Shown: piece after piece, positions 23,121 through 36,781 of the stretch
How the letters are laid out: each line of letters opens with the position of its first letter
Position numbering within the stretch: position 1 is the stretch's first letter
Position numbers and translations under genes: made by a program
From: Zygnema cylindricum
Lineage: Eukaryota > Streptophyta > Zygnematophyceae > Zygnematales > Zygnemataceae
Direction: 5' to 3'
Length of the DNA: 64,000 bases
NCBI GenBank assembly: GCA_037447655.1
Contig: JBBHKE010002172.1
Span: 1-64,000, forward strand
The notes under the pieces: generated by a model
Databases searched by the model: none
The model's input: only the letters and a program-made list of their open reading frames with translations
Told to the model about the DNA's origin: nothing

Positions 23121-23673
23121 TCGGACAGGCCATCCAAGTCGCGCCAAAATGTCCTTTCATAAAAAACAAAGGGGAAAGCTGTGGACACACCCTTGGTTCT
23201 GGCGAGGGGAAACCCTGATCTGATTCTCCTGTACGGAGTTTGACGGGAATGTCAGGTCTTTGGCTAGGACTTATTAGGGGAGGTTTTTATATCGGCATAT
23301 GTTTCAGAGTCCCGCTGGCATGTATCTTAGCTTTTATGAACGTACGACAAATTTTCCGTAATTTTTCTGGCATGACGCTTCACCTCTGTACGGTGGACAG
23401 TACGAGTGAGTGACGCATGTGGTAAGTCGTGACAGTTTGGGGGCAAATGTCAATCGAAAAGGACAAACCTCCTTTCTGCAAAAGTTGACGTAACCGACTG
23501 TACTTTTCCTTCCGAACAAATCAATTAGCCGATTTGATTTTATTCTTCGACACCATTGTCACATACGACAAAATATACGGACTGCTCGTCGTTTTAGAGA
23601 CTATCTTCCCTCTTAAGGTGGGTTTCACGAGTTGGGATTACACTACAATGCGCGTCGCTACTACTGTGGTGTA

Positions 23674-24211
23674 CACCGCGCATCGTTATTAGTGTCAATG
23701 TCACTAATTTGGGTTCTTAAAATTTTGATTTTTTTCCAAAAATAGCATACGTGATTTTAATTTTTCCTTGACGTTAATTGAGGTTCCGTACAAATTAGCG
23801 TACAGAACGAAAGTACATTAAAATGTAAATAGTGTGGTGTACGGTCGATGTCAGACCGTACATAAATGTACCTTTTAGTTGAAAATTTTACAAAAAATGA
23901 ATTAAATCGGACGCGTTCGCATAGGAACGTGCGCTAAAAAAACAGGATTGGTCTGACATGTAAAAAAGTCTGACATGTACGGATATTTAAATTTCACTAC
24001 GGTGTACGATTTTTTATATTCTGTACGAATACATATAATAATGTATATAATCGTACAGAAAATTTTCCATTTTTGCTGTTCCAAATTAGCGTTTACACTG
24101 AAATTAGAATAAACCTTTTTTTTTTTAACTTTCAAATTCTTAATTAGCGTCAATGACGGTATATTTACTTACACACTATTTAAACTTTGACACTAATAAC
24201 GATGCGCGGTG
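23674..24211. mobile_element. TA-flanked MITE, copy B (538 bp)
   Basis: The ends CACCGCGCATCGTTATTAG are perfect inverted repeats for over 20 bases, flanked by TA (23672-23673, 24212-24213). It belongs to a longer subfamily shared with copy D, and both contain the words TCAGACCGTACA and GTACGGTC near AGTGTGGTGTACGG. Confidence 0.85.
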
Positions 24212-24310
24212 TAGTGTTAGTGTGCAGGGAAACAAATAGTATAATCAACGCCATTTTAAGTTCTCTGAGCTAAAGGCGACAAATAAATAACGCTACAGTC
24301 AACAGCAGTA

Positions 24311-24525
24311 AACCTTGAATCGTTATTAGAGTAAAGTTTTTTTTAGCGTATAGGAATAATTACCGTTATGAACGTTAATTGGGAATTTGGAAATTTTCAA
24401 AGAAATCGTCTACTCTAACTAGGAATTAGGGCTCTTTTTAAATAGTATGGATAATTCTATTTGAGAATTTGAAAAAAAAAAGGTACTCGAATTAGCGTTC
24501 AATACGCTAATAACGATTCACGGTT
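24311..24525. mobile_element. TA-flanked MITE, copy C (215 bp)
   Basis: The ends are AACCTTGAATCGTTATTAG and AACCGTGAATCGTTATTAG, with TA on both sides (and CAG beyond on both sides). It lies only ~100 bp from copy B. The interior shares AATTCTATTTGAGAATTTG with copy D. Confidence 0.8.
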
Positions 24526-24527
24526 TA

Positions 24528-26016
24528 CAGTATAGCATCCATGGTAAATTAACCTTTGTCATTTAATAGTGTTTATGCGGAATTATAATATATGGAACTA
24601 ATAAGGCCGTGGCTTCATCGTGTAATTGTACGGACAACATTACTGGCTTGTTTGTCGATGACTTCGAGTAATATCTGTAAACCACGTGTCGTGATATAAG
24701 GGTAACACGTATGGTGTAATCTCTATATACAAAATCGTAAAAGATATATATTATACTAACCGACCAATTTCAATGTGAAATCTGTACTTTCGTACTAGTC
24801 ATTGTACAAAATAAACGTACTCTATCGTTGTACCATCGAAAGGTAGAAACCCCTTTCATAGCCTGTTCCTACCGGAAAAAAAATCACTTCCGCAACAGAC
24901 GGGCGCTCGAACAATGTACGGATTTCGGAGCACCGACTTTTTTGTTTTCGGAAATTTTCGGAAAACCGTACAAACTAAATTCCTCGAAATATTGGGGGAT
25001 ATTGAAGTCGGGTTAAATTAGGGTATTTCTGTGAAACAAGCCAACGGTAACCCGAAAAGCTGACGTAGCCAAAACAACATCCGAATGGCTATTTCATTGT
25101 AATCGCGCGAAAAAACTGCAAGACTTTGAACCACCGTCGTCGTTCTAATGACGTTAAAGCGTGCGATCTGATTAATAAGTTTGAAAATTTGCACGTTTGT
25201 TTTCGCGCCTTTATTTGATGACGTCAAAGCGAGTGACATGTCAAAAGACACCTTCAATCAGAGAAAAAACCCAAAATTTAGGTGTGAACAAGACCCGATT
25301 TCCGATGAGTTTTCGGAAAATCATCGAAATGGGCAAAAGGTTACAAATGCTCCGGTGGGAACAGGCTATCAGACGCTCCCTCGTTTCTAACGCCTGCTTT
25401 TCCAGGTTTGTTTTTCAAAACGAAAAATCCAAGCGCGGGAAACCACGAAGGAGAAGGGAAAACAAAAAAAAAGTGCATTTTTTCCCGCGTCGACGCCCAC
25501 TTACTTTCTCGTATCCACGCCGCTATCGGTCCATTTTATGTTAATACGAAATAGCGGGCAACTATTATATTTGTAGTACATGTTACGCAGTACTGTCGTT
25601 TTCGACGGTTAAAAAGCAGGTTAGTTTTTTTTTTTATTCTCAGCCATTGATTGCTTAGCGCCAAAAGCATCATTCCTGACTCCAAATTTTCGGACATCTT
25701 TTTTTCATTTTATTGGGGAGAGAGAATTACGTCGTTCGGTCTAATCGTATCACAAATAATAAATCATTATCGTAATCCCGTAAAATCCCGGACTATAATG
25801 CAATCCAAGACACCGCGTCTAACACAGAACGTGTCTCACGTGTGACTAATTATGCCGGTTCGAACGCGTGGTAGTAGTCTTTTATGCCATTCCATAAATT
25901 TTACCTTATGTGTTAGAAAACAGAGCGCATTAGTGTTTCCAACACGTAGATTATCTGGCGATTGATCTCATAGTTTACATTCACTTTGGCGTCATAATTG
26001 CAGGCGAAATTGCGAG
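24528..26016. other. No recognised feature
   Basis: AT-rich DNA. Short overlapping frames at 25181-25544 show no domain. I see no gene or repeat. Confidence 0.45.
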
Positions 26017-26018
26017 TA

Positions 26019-26537
26019 CACCGTGAATCGCTATTAGCGTAATGAAATAGATAGCGTAATGAAACAATTAGCGTTATTTACGCTAATTGGGAATGTCGTT
26101 TTCTTTGGAAATAATTTTTATTCTAATTTTTCTTATACTCTAATTTGCAAATTGCTTTGTAAAAATTTTCGGTGCAGAATATCTCCACATTAAAATATGT
26201 GCATGTACGAAATTGTTCAAATCGTACGCCGTCGCGTTTTTTTTACATCCTTGAATGCCGGAAAATATTTACGCAATTACATGTTAGCGCGACTCCTTGA
26301 CAGCGTGAATATCTTTTCTGTACTTTTCTACTTTAAAAAGTACGAAAAAGTACGTCTCTGACAGACCGTACACCACACTATTTACGATGGCACTTTATTA
26401 GAGTCATGAATCCTATTTTATGGAACACCTCAAATAACGTGTAGGAGCATTTAGAATGTCTAATTCTATTTGAGAATTTGCCCAAAAAAACAGGGTACCT
26501 CAATTAGCGACCAACACGCTAATAGCGATTCACGGTG
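26019..26537. mobile_element. TA-flanked MITE, copy D (519 bp)
   Basis: The perfect inverted ends CACCGTGAATCGCTATTAGCGT are flanked by TA (26017-26018, 26538-26539). This is the cleanest copy, with at least 20 matching end bases. Confidence 0.85.
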
Positions 26538-26811
26538 TAGTATACATGTTCAAAATGATGACGTGGCATCATTTTAATACTTACTGGAAATATACACGTG
26601 CAGTTGGGCTCCATTATTTTCAATTTCGCCCGCGTACAGCTCAAAAATTTCTCATGAAATTTTGACTAGTGCAAGTCCTATATCGTATATACGTATATAA
26701 CTATATGAAATTGCTCATGGTAGTGAGTGTTTTGGTTGCGGACAGTCACTTACGTCACTTTGTTTAAGATTGTACGTTTGAATTACACATTGGTAAAAAT
26801 AAAGTACTGTT

Positions 26812-27688
26812 GAGTCTAAATTTGACGGTCAGTCGGTTGGACCGCTTTGACTTTCAAAATATTGTTTCAACCGCTTAAAATTTTGCCGCGCTTGTGAACG
26901 TCGACCGTCATAGTAAAATTAGCGATTCATGCGGCTGGCGAACGTTTACGGTAACAAAACTCCAGCAACCACATGTAAATAAACGTGTTGCAGACAGTCA
27001 CTTTTTGTCGTTACGTGAGCTCCACGCTGAGAGCACGTTGGATTTTAGCTTAGCTACAAACTTGAAATTTAGTCGTCTAAGCGTTACATTGAACTTAGAC
27101 GCAAAATAAAACGAAACCTCCTTAAAATGAAAGTACTGTAAATTTTGTACGGAAATATTAAAACGCACGAAACGAAATAAACTTTGTACACTATAATAAA
27201 AAGTATAAAACGAACCGGCGAAAAAATGTCAATTGAAATTAAATGAAAAAAATGCGCGTCGTCTTACACGACAAAATCGAGCCACACTATCTACGAGTCA
27301 ACATTCTTACATGACAACAAAATTTCGTTTCGTGCGTTTTAACATTTCCGTACAAGACTTACAGTACTTTCAGTTTAAGGAGGTTTCGTTTCACTTTGCG
27401 ACTAAGTTCAATGTAACGCTTAGACGACTAAATTTCAATTTTGCATCTAAGTTAATATCCAACGTGCTCTCACTGTGGAGCTCACGTAACGACAAAAAGT
27501 GACTGTTTGCAACACTTTTATTTACATGTGGTTGCCGCAGTTTTGTTACCGTAAACATTTGCTAGCCATGTGAATTGCTAGTTATATTATGATGGTCGAC
27601 GTTCGCAAGCGCGACAAAAGTTTAAGCGGTTGAAACAATATTTTGAAAGTCAAAGTTGTCCAACCGATTGACCGTCAAATTTAGACTC
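26812..27688. mobile_element. Foldback element with ~370-bp inverted arms
   Basis: The left arm (26812 to ~27180) and right arm (~27320 to 27688) are reverse complements with about 85-90% identity by eye around a ~140-bp loop. Both ends read GAGTCTAAATTTGACGGTCA. The flanks TACTGTT and TACGGTA could be a decayed target duplication. Long inverted arms fit a MULE or Foldback-type element. No transposase frame. Frames inside are reflections of the arms. Confidence 0.8.
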
Positions 27689-27744
27689 TACGGTATACTG
27701 CTTCGTGTAGAGAGCAAACGTCGGCAAACGGCCGGTATAGGCCG

Positions 27745-27830
27745 AAACGAGGAGACTCGCGGAGGGTCGAGGAGAATAACGTCTCCGCGGGATAACCTCG
27801 CGGAGACTCCCGCGGATGCCGGTTCGACAC
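27745..27830. other. GC-rich block with hairpin TCTCCGCG..CGCGGAGA
   Basis: In an AT-rich setting this stretch is rich in CG. It holds an 8-bp perfect stem around 27782-27807 and further CGCGG words. Function unknown. Confidence 0.35.
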
Positions 27831-28063
27831 ATTTCGAATTGGCCCGGTATACCTGTTTTAGCTTGTGCAAACGACGTCTCGTTGGAGGACGCAACCATAT
27901 AAATAGGCGGTTTAGCGAAGATTGATGTTAAAATGCTTCAATTTTATGTAAAAACAACTAATTATTCCTCCCCTTAAGAAAATAATGAAATAAAACACTT
28001 AGGAAACAAAATGTTGTCGTTACCTTATTACTCCAACCCCATTTCCGATATGATTTTAATTTC

Positions 28064-28519
28064 ATGACAGTTTACCACTTAGGGCGTTTAAACCATCGCA
28101 TCTTCGGTGATATTGTTTTGGCGAACCCTACTTCAACTACGGTTGTTGGTCAGGCGGCTCGACATGTTGGGGTGGCGGCTCGTGATGCCGCTAAGGCGAA
28201 GGAGCGTGATTATCCCCACCGGGACCCTATGGATAACTTTATTCCGATGGCGGTCGAGATCTTTGGTTGTCTAGGTGTTGCAATGGACGAGTTTCTCCGT
28301 ACTTGCGCTCGACGTGCTTTCGAGCGCCGAGGACTAAGGAGCCCTCCTCCTTCGGTCCTTATTTCTTTTTATCGTAAACGCGTATCTGTGGCTTTGCAAC
28401 GAGTGCAAGCTTCTATTCTCCTCCGATCGGCTGTTGCGGTTATGGATCGTCGTCGGGTCCTGGAACTCCCTCAACGTGCTCCCCCGGGATGGGGGGACTT
28501 ACGGGGTTGCTTTTCGTAG
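28064..28519 (+). pseudogene. LINE remnant: C-terminal end of the RT polyprotein
   Basis: 151 codons ending in a stop. They match the C-terminal part of the longer copy at 53524-54118: FGDIVLANPTS, AARDAAKAKERDYPHRD, NFIPMAVEIFGCLGVAMDEFLR, then RRVLELPQRAPPGWGDLRGCF. The region fits the core of a restriction-like endonuclease domain (D..V..K-rich helix). The 5' part of the element is missing. The 3' untranslated region continues to about 28600 (TTGGGGTTGGGGTTGTAG, as at 54690). Dead copy. Confidence 0.7.
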
Positions 28520-28599
28520 TTATTTAATTGGGTTGGGGTTGGGGTTGTAGTTCTGGCTTTGTCAATTGTCGTGCTTTTCATTTTGAGTTCACAGAGCCG

Positions 28600-31500
28600 G
28601 ATGGTCCTTTGCTCCGCCGATGAGGACCCACATATAATCGAACGGTCAAAGTTTGAGCCCGGAATCTTGGAGAATCATGGTCAAACATTTTGTATTGTCG
28701 TTTTTGAAAAAAACCTAAAAGAAAATACAGTACCACATGGTACGGCAAAGTATGAATTTTTTACTTTCTTTTAAACGACCTCACTTTTCGTTCGATGGAA
28801 TTTAACCCTAACGGTAACGGGTAAGGGGAATTCTCCATGTCCAGTTTCCAGTAAAAAATGCTCGTGATAAATTACCACGGCCTGTAATGTGAAAAACACA
28901 AAAGTTTCCGGTAAAAGGAAAATCAGAAGTCGACGTTTCAGTTTAAACGGACGCCATGTCACACTCTCCGTCGCCATGTAGGATTTTGTCAGCTTGTCCG
29001 TTGTTCCATCCGTACGTGGATCATATTACAGTACTGTACTTTACCGTACTAGGCGTTCAAATTTGAAATTTCGTCATTTCTTGCAGCCATGTACTTTCTT
29101 TACTTCGGCAGATGGCATCCAGCTGTCGTCTTGTGACGAGTCGTCTGAATGGGCCAAATTCACTGTTTTTGGGGAACACTGAGGATCGTAACCATTCAAT
29201 ACTGCTTATCGCATAGAAACACCGAAAGCCGAAGGTTTGCTTTCGTCCTTGGCCGACAAGTGGCGCGCACGCAGAAAGTTATTTTCGTTTATGTACAAAA
29301 CAGTACTGTACGGATATAGGGGCATGCTGAAACTCGCAACCGTATAGACTATAGAGAGGTACGTAGCCAATTGCAAGAAGCCAAAAATATGACCGCTCTT
29401 AAAATTGCACGCCGACAATGTACAACAAAATATCTAGCAGGGGCGTACACCTTAATCGACATGGAACTTTCTCCATAAAGTACAAATGTTATTTTACTTC
29501 ATGAAAAGCACGCGTTCGCGACTTTACGTCGGTTGCGTGCATGGTTTACGCCATTACCGACATTGTGGTCGGTCCTATACTTTCTAACTGTTTCACCGAC
29601 ACACAAAAGTACAGACCGAGACAACCACCTCTTTAAGTATTTACCGGTATTATAGGGTAATTGGTAAATTACATATTCAGAAAATAATGCGAATCGTAGT
29701 AGCCACATTGTTAATCGCTATTAAAGTAAATAAATTATTAGTGTAAATAAACGACTAGTGTAATATACTCTGTTTTTTGTTTCAAGGGAAGTCTAATGAA
29801 CACATTTAGGGCTAATTTGGATACACATTCCTATAGTGAAGCCGATGTATTATGTGTTCACGTAATTAAAGATTAGACATGAGAGATCAGATTCGGGCGA
29901 TTTTCCCTCTTAGCGACTTGCGGGTAAAATTTTTTTCAAGTGGCGATTGAACAACGAATAAGATTGTGTTGTATCATTTCAAAACATTTTTGCAAAACGT
30001 GGAGTACGCAGAAAAAAAAATGTTTGCAACCTATACGGACTTTTCAATTGTCCGTTTCCAACCTGAACGGGCTTTTTTTGGTGCAAGGGTCTTTGACATC
30101 GGATGTCACTACGCAAAAGTAAAACCCTCGAATGCGTCTCTCTCCCTCTCCCTCTCTCCCTCGATCTACTGGTTGTATCTCGCACTTATTCAAACGAAGT
30201 ACGACGACAACGGTATGAATTAAAAGAGCTGCAAACAAATAACTTTCACACATCATTTAATGGCATGTAGAGTGGGAAACTACTAAAAAGTTGAAAACCA
30301 TGACGGAAATGTTTTCGAATTAGTGACGTTGACGTTGTCCTAAGCGAGCATGCCGTTAAATGTCACGAAACCCTACAAAACTACAATATTACAAAATACT
30401 ATACGTATACAACCGTCGCTGATTTTGTAGTCCTTTATAACCGTCACACTTCGCACCCAAGTCTACCACCGTCAAAATTCCAAGTAACATTTTTTTTTAA
30501 ACATATGAGCACTCTCAAACGTACTACGTATATTTATCACTAAAAACAAAGTAGCATGTATAAGTTATGGTTACGTAGGAATGTTACAAATATGAATCAA
30601 ATTTGAGTGCGTTTTCTCGTGTCGACGCCGTTATCCGCCACTTTTTTATACTTTTGCACAAATTAGCCAACGTTTTTTCAACAAGTTTACACTTTTCTTA
30701 CATCGTACAATTTAAATGCCTCTTACATTAGAGTAATTGACACAAATCAAATCGTTCACATATTAGCGTGAAGGAAAAGATATCATTCATAATTATTTTT
30801 TTAGGTTTAAAAGGGTTATGACACAAGGGCCCCAATACATGTATTATTAACACTAAAAGTGATTCATAATGTAGTGTTATGTGTACTTTTATTTCGCGAT
30901 AAATCCTATGGTTGCGATATTTCCGGTTTTCAATATCGTTTCGAAACCACTTAAACGTAACTGTCGATATGTATCGGGTGGTGGAGGGGGTGTTATTTCT
31001 TTCTTTTTTTAAAGCTGACCCTAAGAAAACACAACAGGTGTACGGTTTCTACCGTATAAATATTGTGATAATCGTTTATAGGCTTATCAATACTAATACG
31101 CCGCAAAATTATCCCAATCAAAGATTTCTTTACCAATATATAGGGACTTTATGTTGTATACATGTATGTCAACGAAGGGTACATATCTATAACCGTGAAG
31201 GTGTTACCAATACAAAACACTATAACGCTCATCATTGTTAATGTTAATAATACTAAATTTGTCGTGGTTTTCTTTTATGTTTACATTATAATTAGATCAA
31301 CGTTGATATATAAACTTTTACTTATGAATGTTAACCATTTTGTGTTGTGTTCGTCAATATTAGCGTTATGTACAACAAGTTTGTTTTCGTACATAACGTC
31401 CACATGACACCTCATTTATACAACGTTAAGTGCGTTTCACAATTAAATCAACTTCCATTTCCTCTTAGCCGCCGGAAATTTCGGGAACAGTAGTTAATGT

Positions 31501-31750
31501 AAAGCATACAATAACGTTAAGTAGCCAAAAACATTAACAAATTAACTATATTTTGTATGTTTTGTACAATTTGCAAAGCCCACAAATACATCTCTCAGCA
31601 GATGCTGTCATGATAGTACACTTGCACTTGAAATTGTATTTATGACAGCTCATCGTAAACGCTACAAAAAAACACATAAAACGGCTTCAAGTGCACACTT
31701 GTCGGATTGTCAATCGGAGACCCCCAAATAAGAAGGTGAGAATCTTGCCT
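28600..31750. other. No recognised gene; possible decayed MITE ends
   Basis: AT-rich DNA. TTGTTAATCGCTATTA (~29707) and TAAAAGTGATTCATAATG (~30849) resemble ends of the MITE family but are 1.17 kb apart and weak. A CTCTCTCCCTCT stretch lies at 30138-30160. Frames are short and overlapping. Confidence 0.45.
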
Positions 31751-31753
31751 TTT

Positions 31754-33117
31754 AAATCATAGTTAAAGAGTAGGCGTTTTATGGTAGGCCTTTGGTAGGC
31801 GCAAGTTGTGTTATGGGCTTTTCATGTGATCTTCTTATATCGCTACTATGATCGCTACTTTGATCACCGACGGTCCGGTGACGTTTAATTCTCTATTGAA
31901 CAACGTGCAACTCGACCCTGTTACTTTTTTTGTTCATTTTGCGACCAATACAATATCGGTCTTAAGGTCATATTGTAGGTTTTGCGTACAATAAGCATAT
32001 TGTATAGGCCTACTTTCACCTAATTTTCAACTATGTTTTAAATAACAACAATCCGATTGACAATATGACTAGTGTGCGGGTGGCGAAAAAACCTATAACA
32101 CTAATAACGATTAGCGTTGTAGTAGTAACCCTAATATTATACTTTTGCTCGTATAATTTTTGTTGCGGTCAGGAACTTCCATACTGTTCACAAAAAATTC
32201 CAGACTACCACTTCTATGATATTCTATCATGGGCAGCTGGATGGTCGTCGGTTCGTTTCGTCATTGTGTCCATCACGTATTTATGACGAACGACGTTATG
32301 CACGTTCATTACTTCGCGGGATATTGTGACAAGTGATTTGGGCCGTCGGAATTACATTTTCTAAAAGGGGGCCCTTTTCTTTGAAGCGAGAAGATGCGCT
32401 TGCACAGTTCCAAGCTTCGACAGTGTTGTTTAAACAAATCGCGTAAAATTTCGCCCTAAATAAATTTATATAAAAGTGGATCGCGTGGAAGTAAAATCTC
32501 TACACGTAAAATCACCACAAGTCACGTCTATAGTGAGTGGTGTGCCTACGACTTTAAAATTTTGCACAATGCGTTATTTATAAAAGAGGCGCGTAGGGAA
32601 TTGTCGTCGGAAATTTGAGCCATATTTAAAAAGTAGGTGAAAGTATGTCCATACAATATGCCTATTGTATGTAAAACATACAATATGACCTTAAGACCCA
32701 TATTGTATTGGTCGCAAAATGAACAAGAATAGTAACAGGGTTAAGTTGCACATCGATCAATAGAAAATTAAACGTCATGTCTAAATTTTGAAAAACATTC
32801 GGACAAAAAAAAATTGTGAGTTTTTGGGTTTTTTTTATTTAAACCGTCAAATTTGGACGATCGGACGGTCGCTGATTAAATCAGCGACCTAAGACGATCA
32901 CATGAAAAGCCCGTAACACAACGCATCTTACGCTGTGTCAGTTAGCAAAAAAAAATCGTTCGGCGGCGTGCGCTGTATTATAATATTCGTACGTTCGTAT
33001 AAGAGTGTGCACAAACGAACACACATACAGTATGCCTACTCTACACGAGTTTTGTGCCAAGTTTTGTGCGCCTACCAAAGGCATACCATAAAAACACCTT
33101 ATTTTGAACTATGATTT
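31754..33117. mobile_element. Foldback element with ~300-bp inverted arms (1.36 kb)
   Basis: The left arm 31754-32050 is repeated inverted at about 33117-32630. Shared words include AAATCATAGTT, GGGCTTTTCATGTGATC, TGACGTTTAATT, TTTTGCGACCAATACAATAT and GTCTTAAGGTCATATTGTA. The right arm carries extra insertions. A degenerate MITE end (ACTAATAACGATTAGCG, 32101) lies in the loop. No target duplication was found. Confidence 0.7.
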
Positions 33118-33210
33118 GAACAGTATAAAATAAATGAGCGCATGAGATGTATAGCGGCCGGCAAGTATAACAAAAATAGCTAACGTTTAATGAAATTAAA
33201 TGGTATAATA

Positions 33211-33434
33211 CACCTTGAATCGTTATTGGTGTTAATGTTCCTTTCGTCTCTTTAAAGTTTAAACATCTTTTCTCCGTACACGCATGTCAGCTTTTAGATG
33301 TGACGATTGAGATTGCAAGGTAAGATTATCAGCTTCCGATTAACAGTCTCGAATTGAAAATAGGACAAGAGTGCACAGAGCAAATATGTTTTAAGTGGTG
33401 AGAAAAAGATCAACACTAATAGCGATACAGGGTG
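33211..33434. mobile_element. TA-flanked MITE, copy F (224 bp)
   Basis: The ends are CACCTTGAATCGTTATTGG and, from the other strand, CACCCTGTATCGCTATTAG. TA lies on both sides (33209-33210, 33435-33436). The interior is itself an imperfect inverted repeat, with AACATCTTTTCTCCGTACAC facing TGTTTTAAGTGG. Confidence 0.75.
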
Positions 33435-33436
33435 TA

Positions 33437-36400
33437 GCGATCGAGAAGGTTGTGGTCGTTTTGCGGCTGCAAAGAAGGCGCTCTATTAGGTGGGCTATTT
33501 TAGAAATCATCCCCTTACCCTAATAGAGGGATCAAGAATTGTCCGATCAAATTTATAGAACGTACATTGTGCATCACTTTTGGCGTAAATGACACTATAT
33601 CGGTGCCCCTTAAACTTCTAATTATATTCAAAATTGCACGTTACTATTGAGTCACAGTGTTTAGTTGGTTTACTTTGCTTAAAAGCTAAGGCTACATCAC
33701 TTAGTCTTAAAAATTATACTTCAACTAGTGTTTTTGTACGTGTTGCTTTATTTTATGTTATTTGTACATTTTTATTTTGTTAGTGTTATTTTAATCTTTC
33801 ACACTAGTGATTCCTTTACCGTTATAAATCTACCTAGATTAGTTTTTCCTAAAGTAATACTACCTCCACTTTTTACATTGCAACTTCCACGTTTGAGTTA
33901 TTATGTAAAACTCACATGTCTCATTGCTATTTATTATTCGTTCATACCGAACTTACATCCACGATAACCTCTATTTGTCCCTTATTGTTTCTTTTTTGTT
34001 TGTTTTTTGTTATTCGTTTTGTCCTCTCTTGTCCCTTTGCTTCTTTCGCTTTTTATTCTTTTTATTGCCGCTAACTTACTAAAAAAAATGCCAATGACAC
34101 TTTACTCTTTATTATTCACTCTATCATTTGAAAGGCTAAAATAAGCCACGTCCTTCGACATTGAAGAATAAATCAAATCACATCCATAGATACCACGTTA
34201 AACAAATAAATTATGATAAAAAAAGATAGAAAACTATTAGTGTAAAAAAATCGTTAACAAAAAAAACTTTTAAATACGACAAGAGTCACATAGAGTAAGT
34301 TGCGTCTAAAAAAAAAAAAAAAACAAACAAAAACATTATTAAAAACAAAATGATATAAAAAACAAACAATAACACATGTAAAAAAGAGAAAACCTAAACG
34401 AGTAAACCCACACACAAGCTAAATTCCAAAACCAAAGAAAGTATGGATGTGGACCAAGTCCTTTAGTGGCAGATTTTGCAGACATAGAGTGACATTTACC
34501 GTTGTGTTTCGTCGAAGGTGGGTCTTGTTGTTCTGACACAAATGCTGGCACTGAAGATGAAGAAGATGCAGCAGTAGTCATCGTAGAACAAATCAAGAGA
34601 GGAAGCTTCCACAAATTCCGATGGCTGAACAACAACTTTGACAGACTATAACGTTCTGATAAACGCTCTAAACGTCCTGAAAAACACACAATAACATACA
34701 AAAAAACACACACACAAAATTTCAATCAATTCCGCTCACAAATCTGTGAGATATGTAGAAATGAAATTACATAAAACGGAGTGTACAGTTTTCATATCAT
34801 TTGTTCCTAAAAATCAAATTCACTAAGTCCTACTTTTATACACCGAAACTACACTAAGCTGTACGGAGGAATTCCAGCCGTACATCTAACATTATATCAC
34901 AAATATTTACACCGAAGTTCAGACAACGTAAAGTGATAATGATCTAGTCACGCCTCGTCACTATTTGTTGGCGGCGGCTGTCATCGGTCCGATTAGAGGA
35001 TTTGGCACCGTAGAATTGACTTTACGAAGTCCAGTGGTCCTGCCGAATTTCCGTACGTCCACGGAGGACATACTCACGCATTCTCCCAAGTGACGACACG
35101 TATCCCAAGTGTGAATGAACCGTGAACTCCCAACTTCACTGTCACACTAATTTCGGTAAGTACTGAACCGAACTCAACCAAAAATAGCTTAAGTCCTGAA
35201 CAGCTCTCTCTCACAACTGAGGCATAAAGAGGACTAAAGCTTTCTAAAAACAACAAGTCTCATCTTGCCTCGACTGAAAGCCAATGGATAATTATTAACG
35301 GTGGAACGGAACCAACCGGATCGGCGGAAGACTCCATCGACCCCTATGTTCAAACAATTTGATCGCATATTGGCAAACGGAATTCATCGACTGCCTTATC
35401 TAAAAACCTAAAAACTCCACTGGAAATGGGACAAATTAAGATGACGATCTCGATATGCGTATTCTCTTTCATATGTAACATAGTATCTTAAAGAGCTACA
35501 AGTTCAATGCATTCCGTTGTGAATCACTATGATTGTTAATTACAAACAACCTTAAATTAAGACTCTTAAACCTATAATTTTATTAATAAGACATTCTTTT
35601 CCATTGTGTTAAAATATGTACGATTTAATGACTATCAATTACACTACCTTATGACGTACCTGGCGTATTTTAATGGTCGTGCAATTTGGTACGTTAAATG
35701 CTTATTTTTGTAGAAAACCATGTAAAAAGTACATAATAACGAGAAAGCGAGTGTCGTCAGCACGGATAGGGCACTCGTCCTTTAGGATCAAACTTATTGT
35801 ATGAAATAGTATGTTACTCTAATCGTTGTTATATTTAATAGTTCGGTAACAAATTTTTTTGGCCAAAAATCACAAACAAGTGTTAATACCACTATTTAAA
35901 GAAATGGACTACAAACTGCCTTGTCTCGTTGCAATTCTCACGTTACGATTAACAAATCCTTTTAGTAATAAAGATAGGCAGTGTAGGGTTTACGGTTCGT
36001 TAGCTTGAAGTCATCGAAGCCATAACCGAGTTAATAACAATTCCGTGGTTCACGCATTACAAAATGGAGAACGGTATGGTATGAAAACGGTACTTTTTTT
36101 TTTCCGCCGTGAACTGGCACGTGACGCTAGCCTACGTCAACTAGCGTGTAGTGATACGAGCCACTTGTCCGTACGAAAAGTAAACGCTTTGCGGACATGA
36201 TATGTACGAAACTTTCCAAACCAAAATGTATTGCCACGCAAGCGTTTGTACAGACCGAAAATAAGCATATAAGTAAAAACCGGAATCAAAAAACGATTTG
36301 CTTTGCGGTAAAAGAAGAGAGGAAGGGAGGAGCAGTAGTAGCAAGTAGTGGGAAAAAGGTAACCCTTTTTTTTCCATCGGTGTTTTTTTTTTCTTTTTAA

Positions 36401-36779
36401 CATTACGTGTTCTCTTATCTGATTGGTCCCCTAGTTTGTTCATAAGTTTGCGACGGAATTAATTATTGTACGGCTCACGTCCGTGCGCTTCATTTTTTAA
36501 ATTCTTAAAAAACGGAAAAGTGCATTCCGAACATGATGTCTGATGGCGGACGGCAGTTGCCGTTTGCTTTACGCAACTGTCAATTTTTTACGCATAGAAC
36601 TGCATCTTTTGTTCGCTGCTACCCTCCAAAACAGTCGAAACGAACCGCCCCAACCGTCACCGTCGCATTTTTTTGTCATTTTATGAAATTTGGCGTACGG
36701 ATCCCAAAATTTATAACATCGTTTTCCCCATTTTTAATGTGTGAACCACGCAAATAATTTATCCTCTGCACTAATAAGG
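33437..36779. other. No recognised feature
   Basis: AT-rich DNA with long A/T runs (for example 34308-34330, 36091-36104). A 128-codon minus frame at 34725-34339 has no domain and low-complexity sequence. I see no gene. Confidence 0.45.
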
Positions 36780-36781
36780 TA

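Noticed and set aside
26894-27502. Two plus-strand frames of 71 and 89 codons
   Set aside because: They are readings of the two arms of the palindrome.
29707-30875. Possible long copy of the TA-flanked MITE
   Set aside because: Both ends are degenerate, spacing is twice that of other copies, and the left end lacks the TA.
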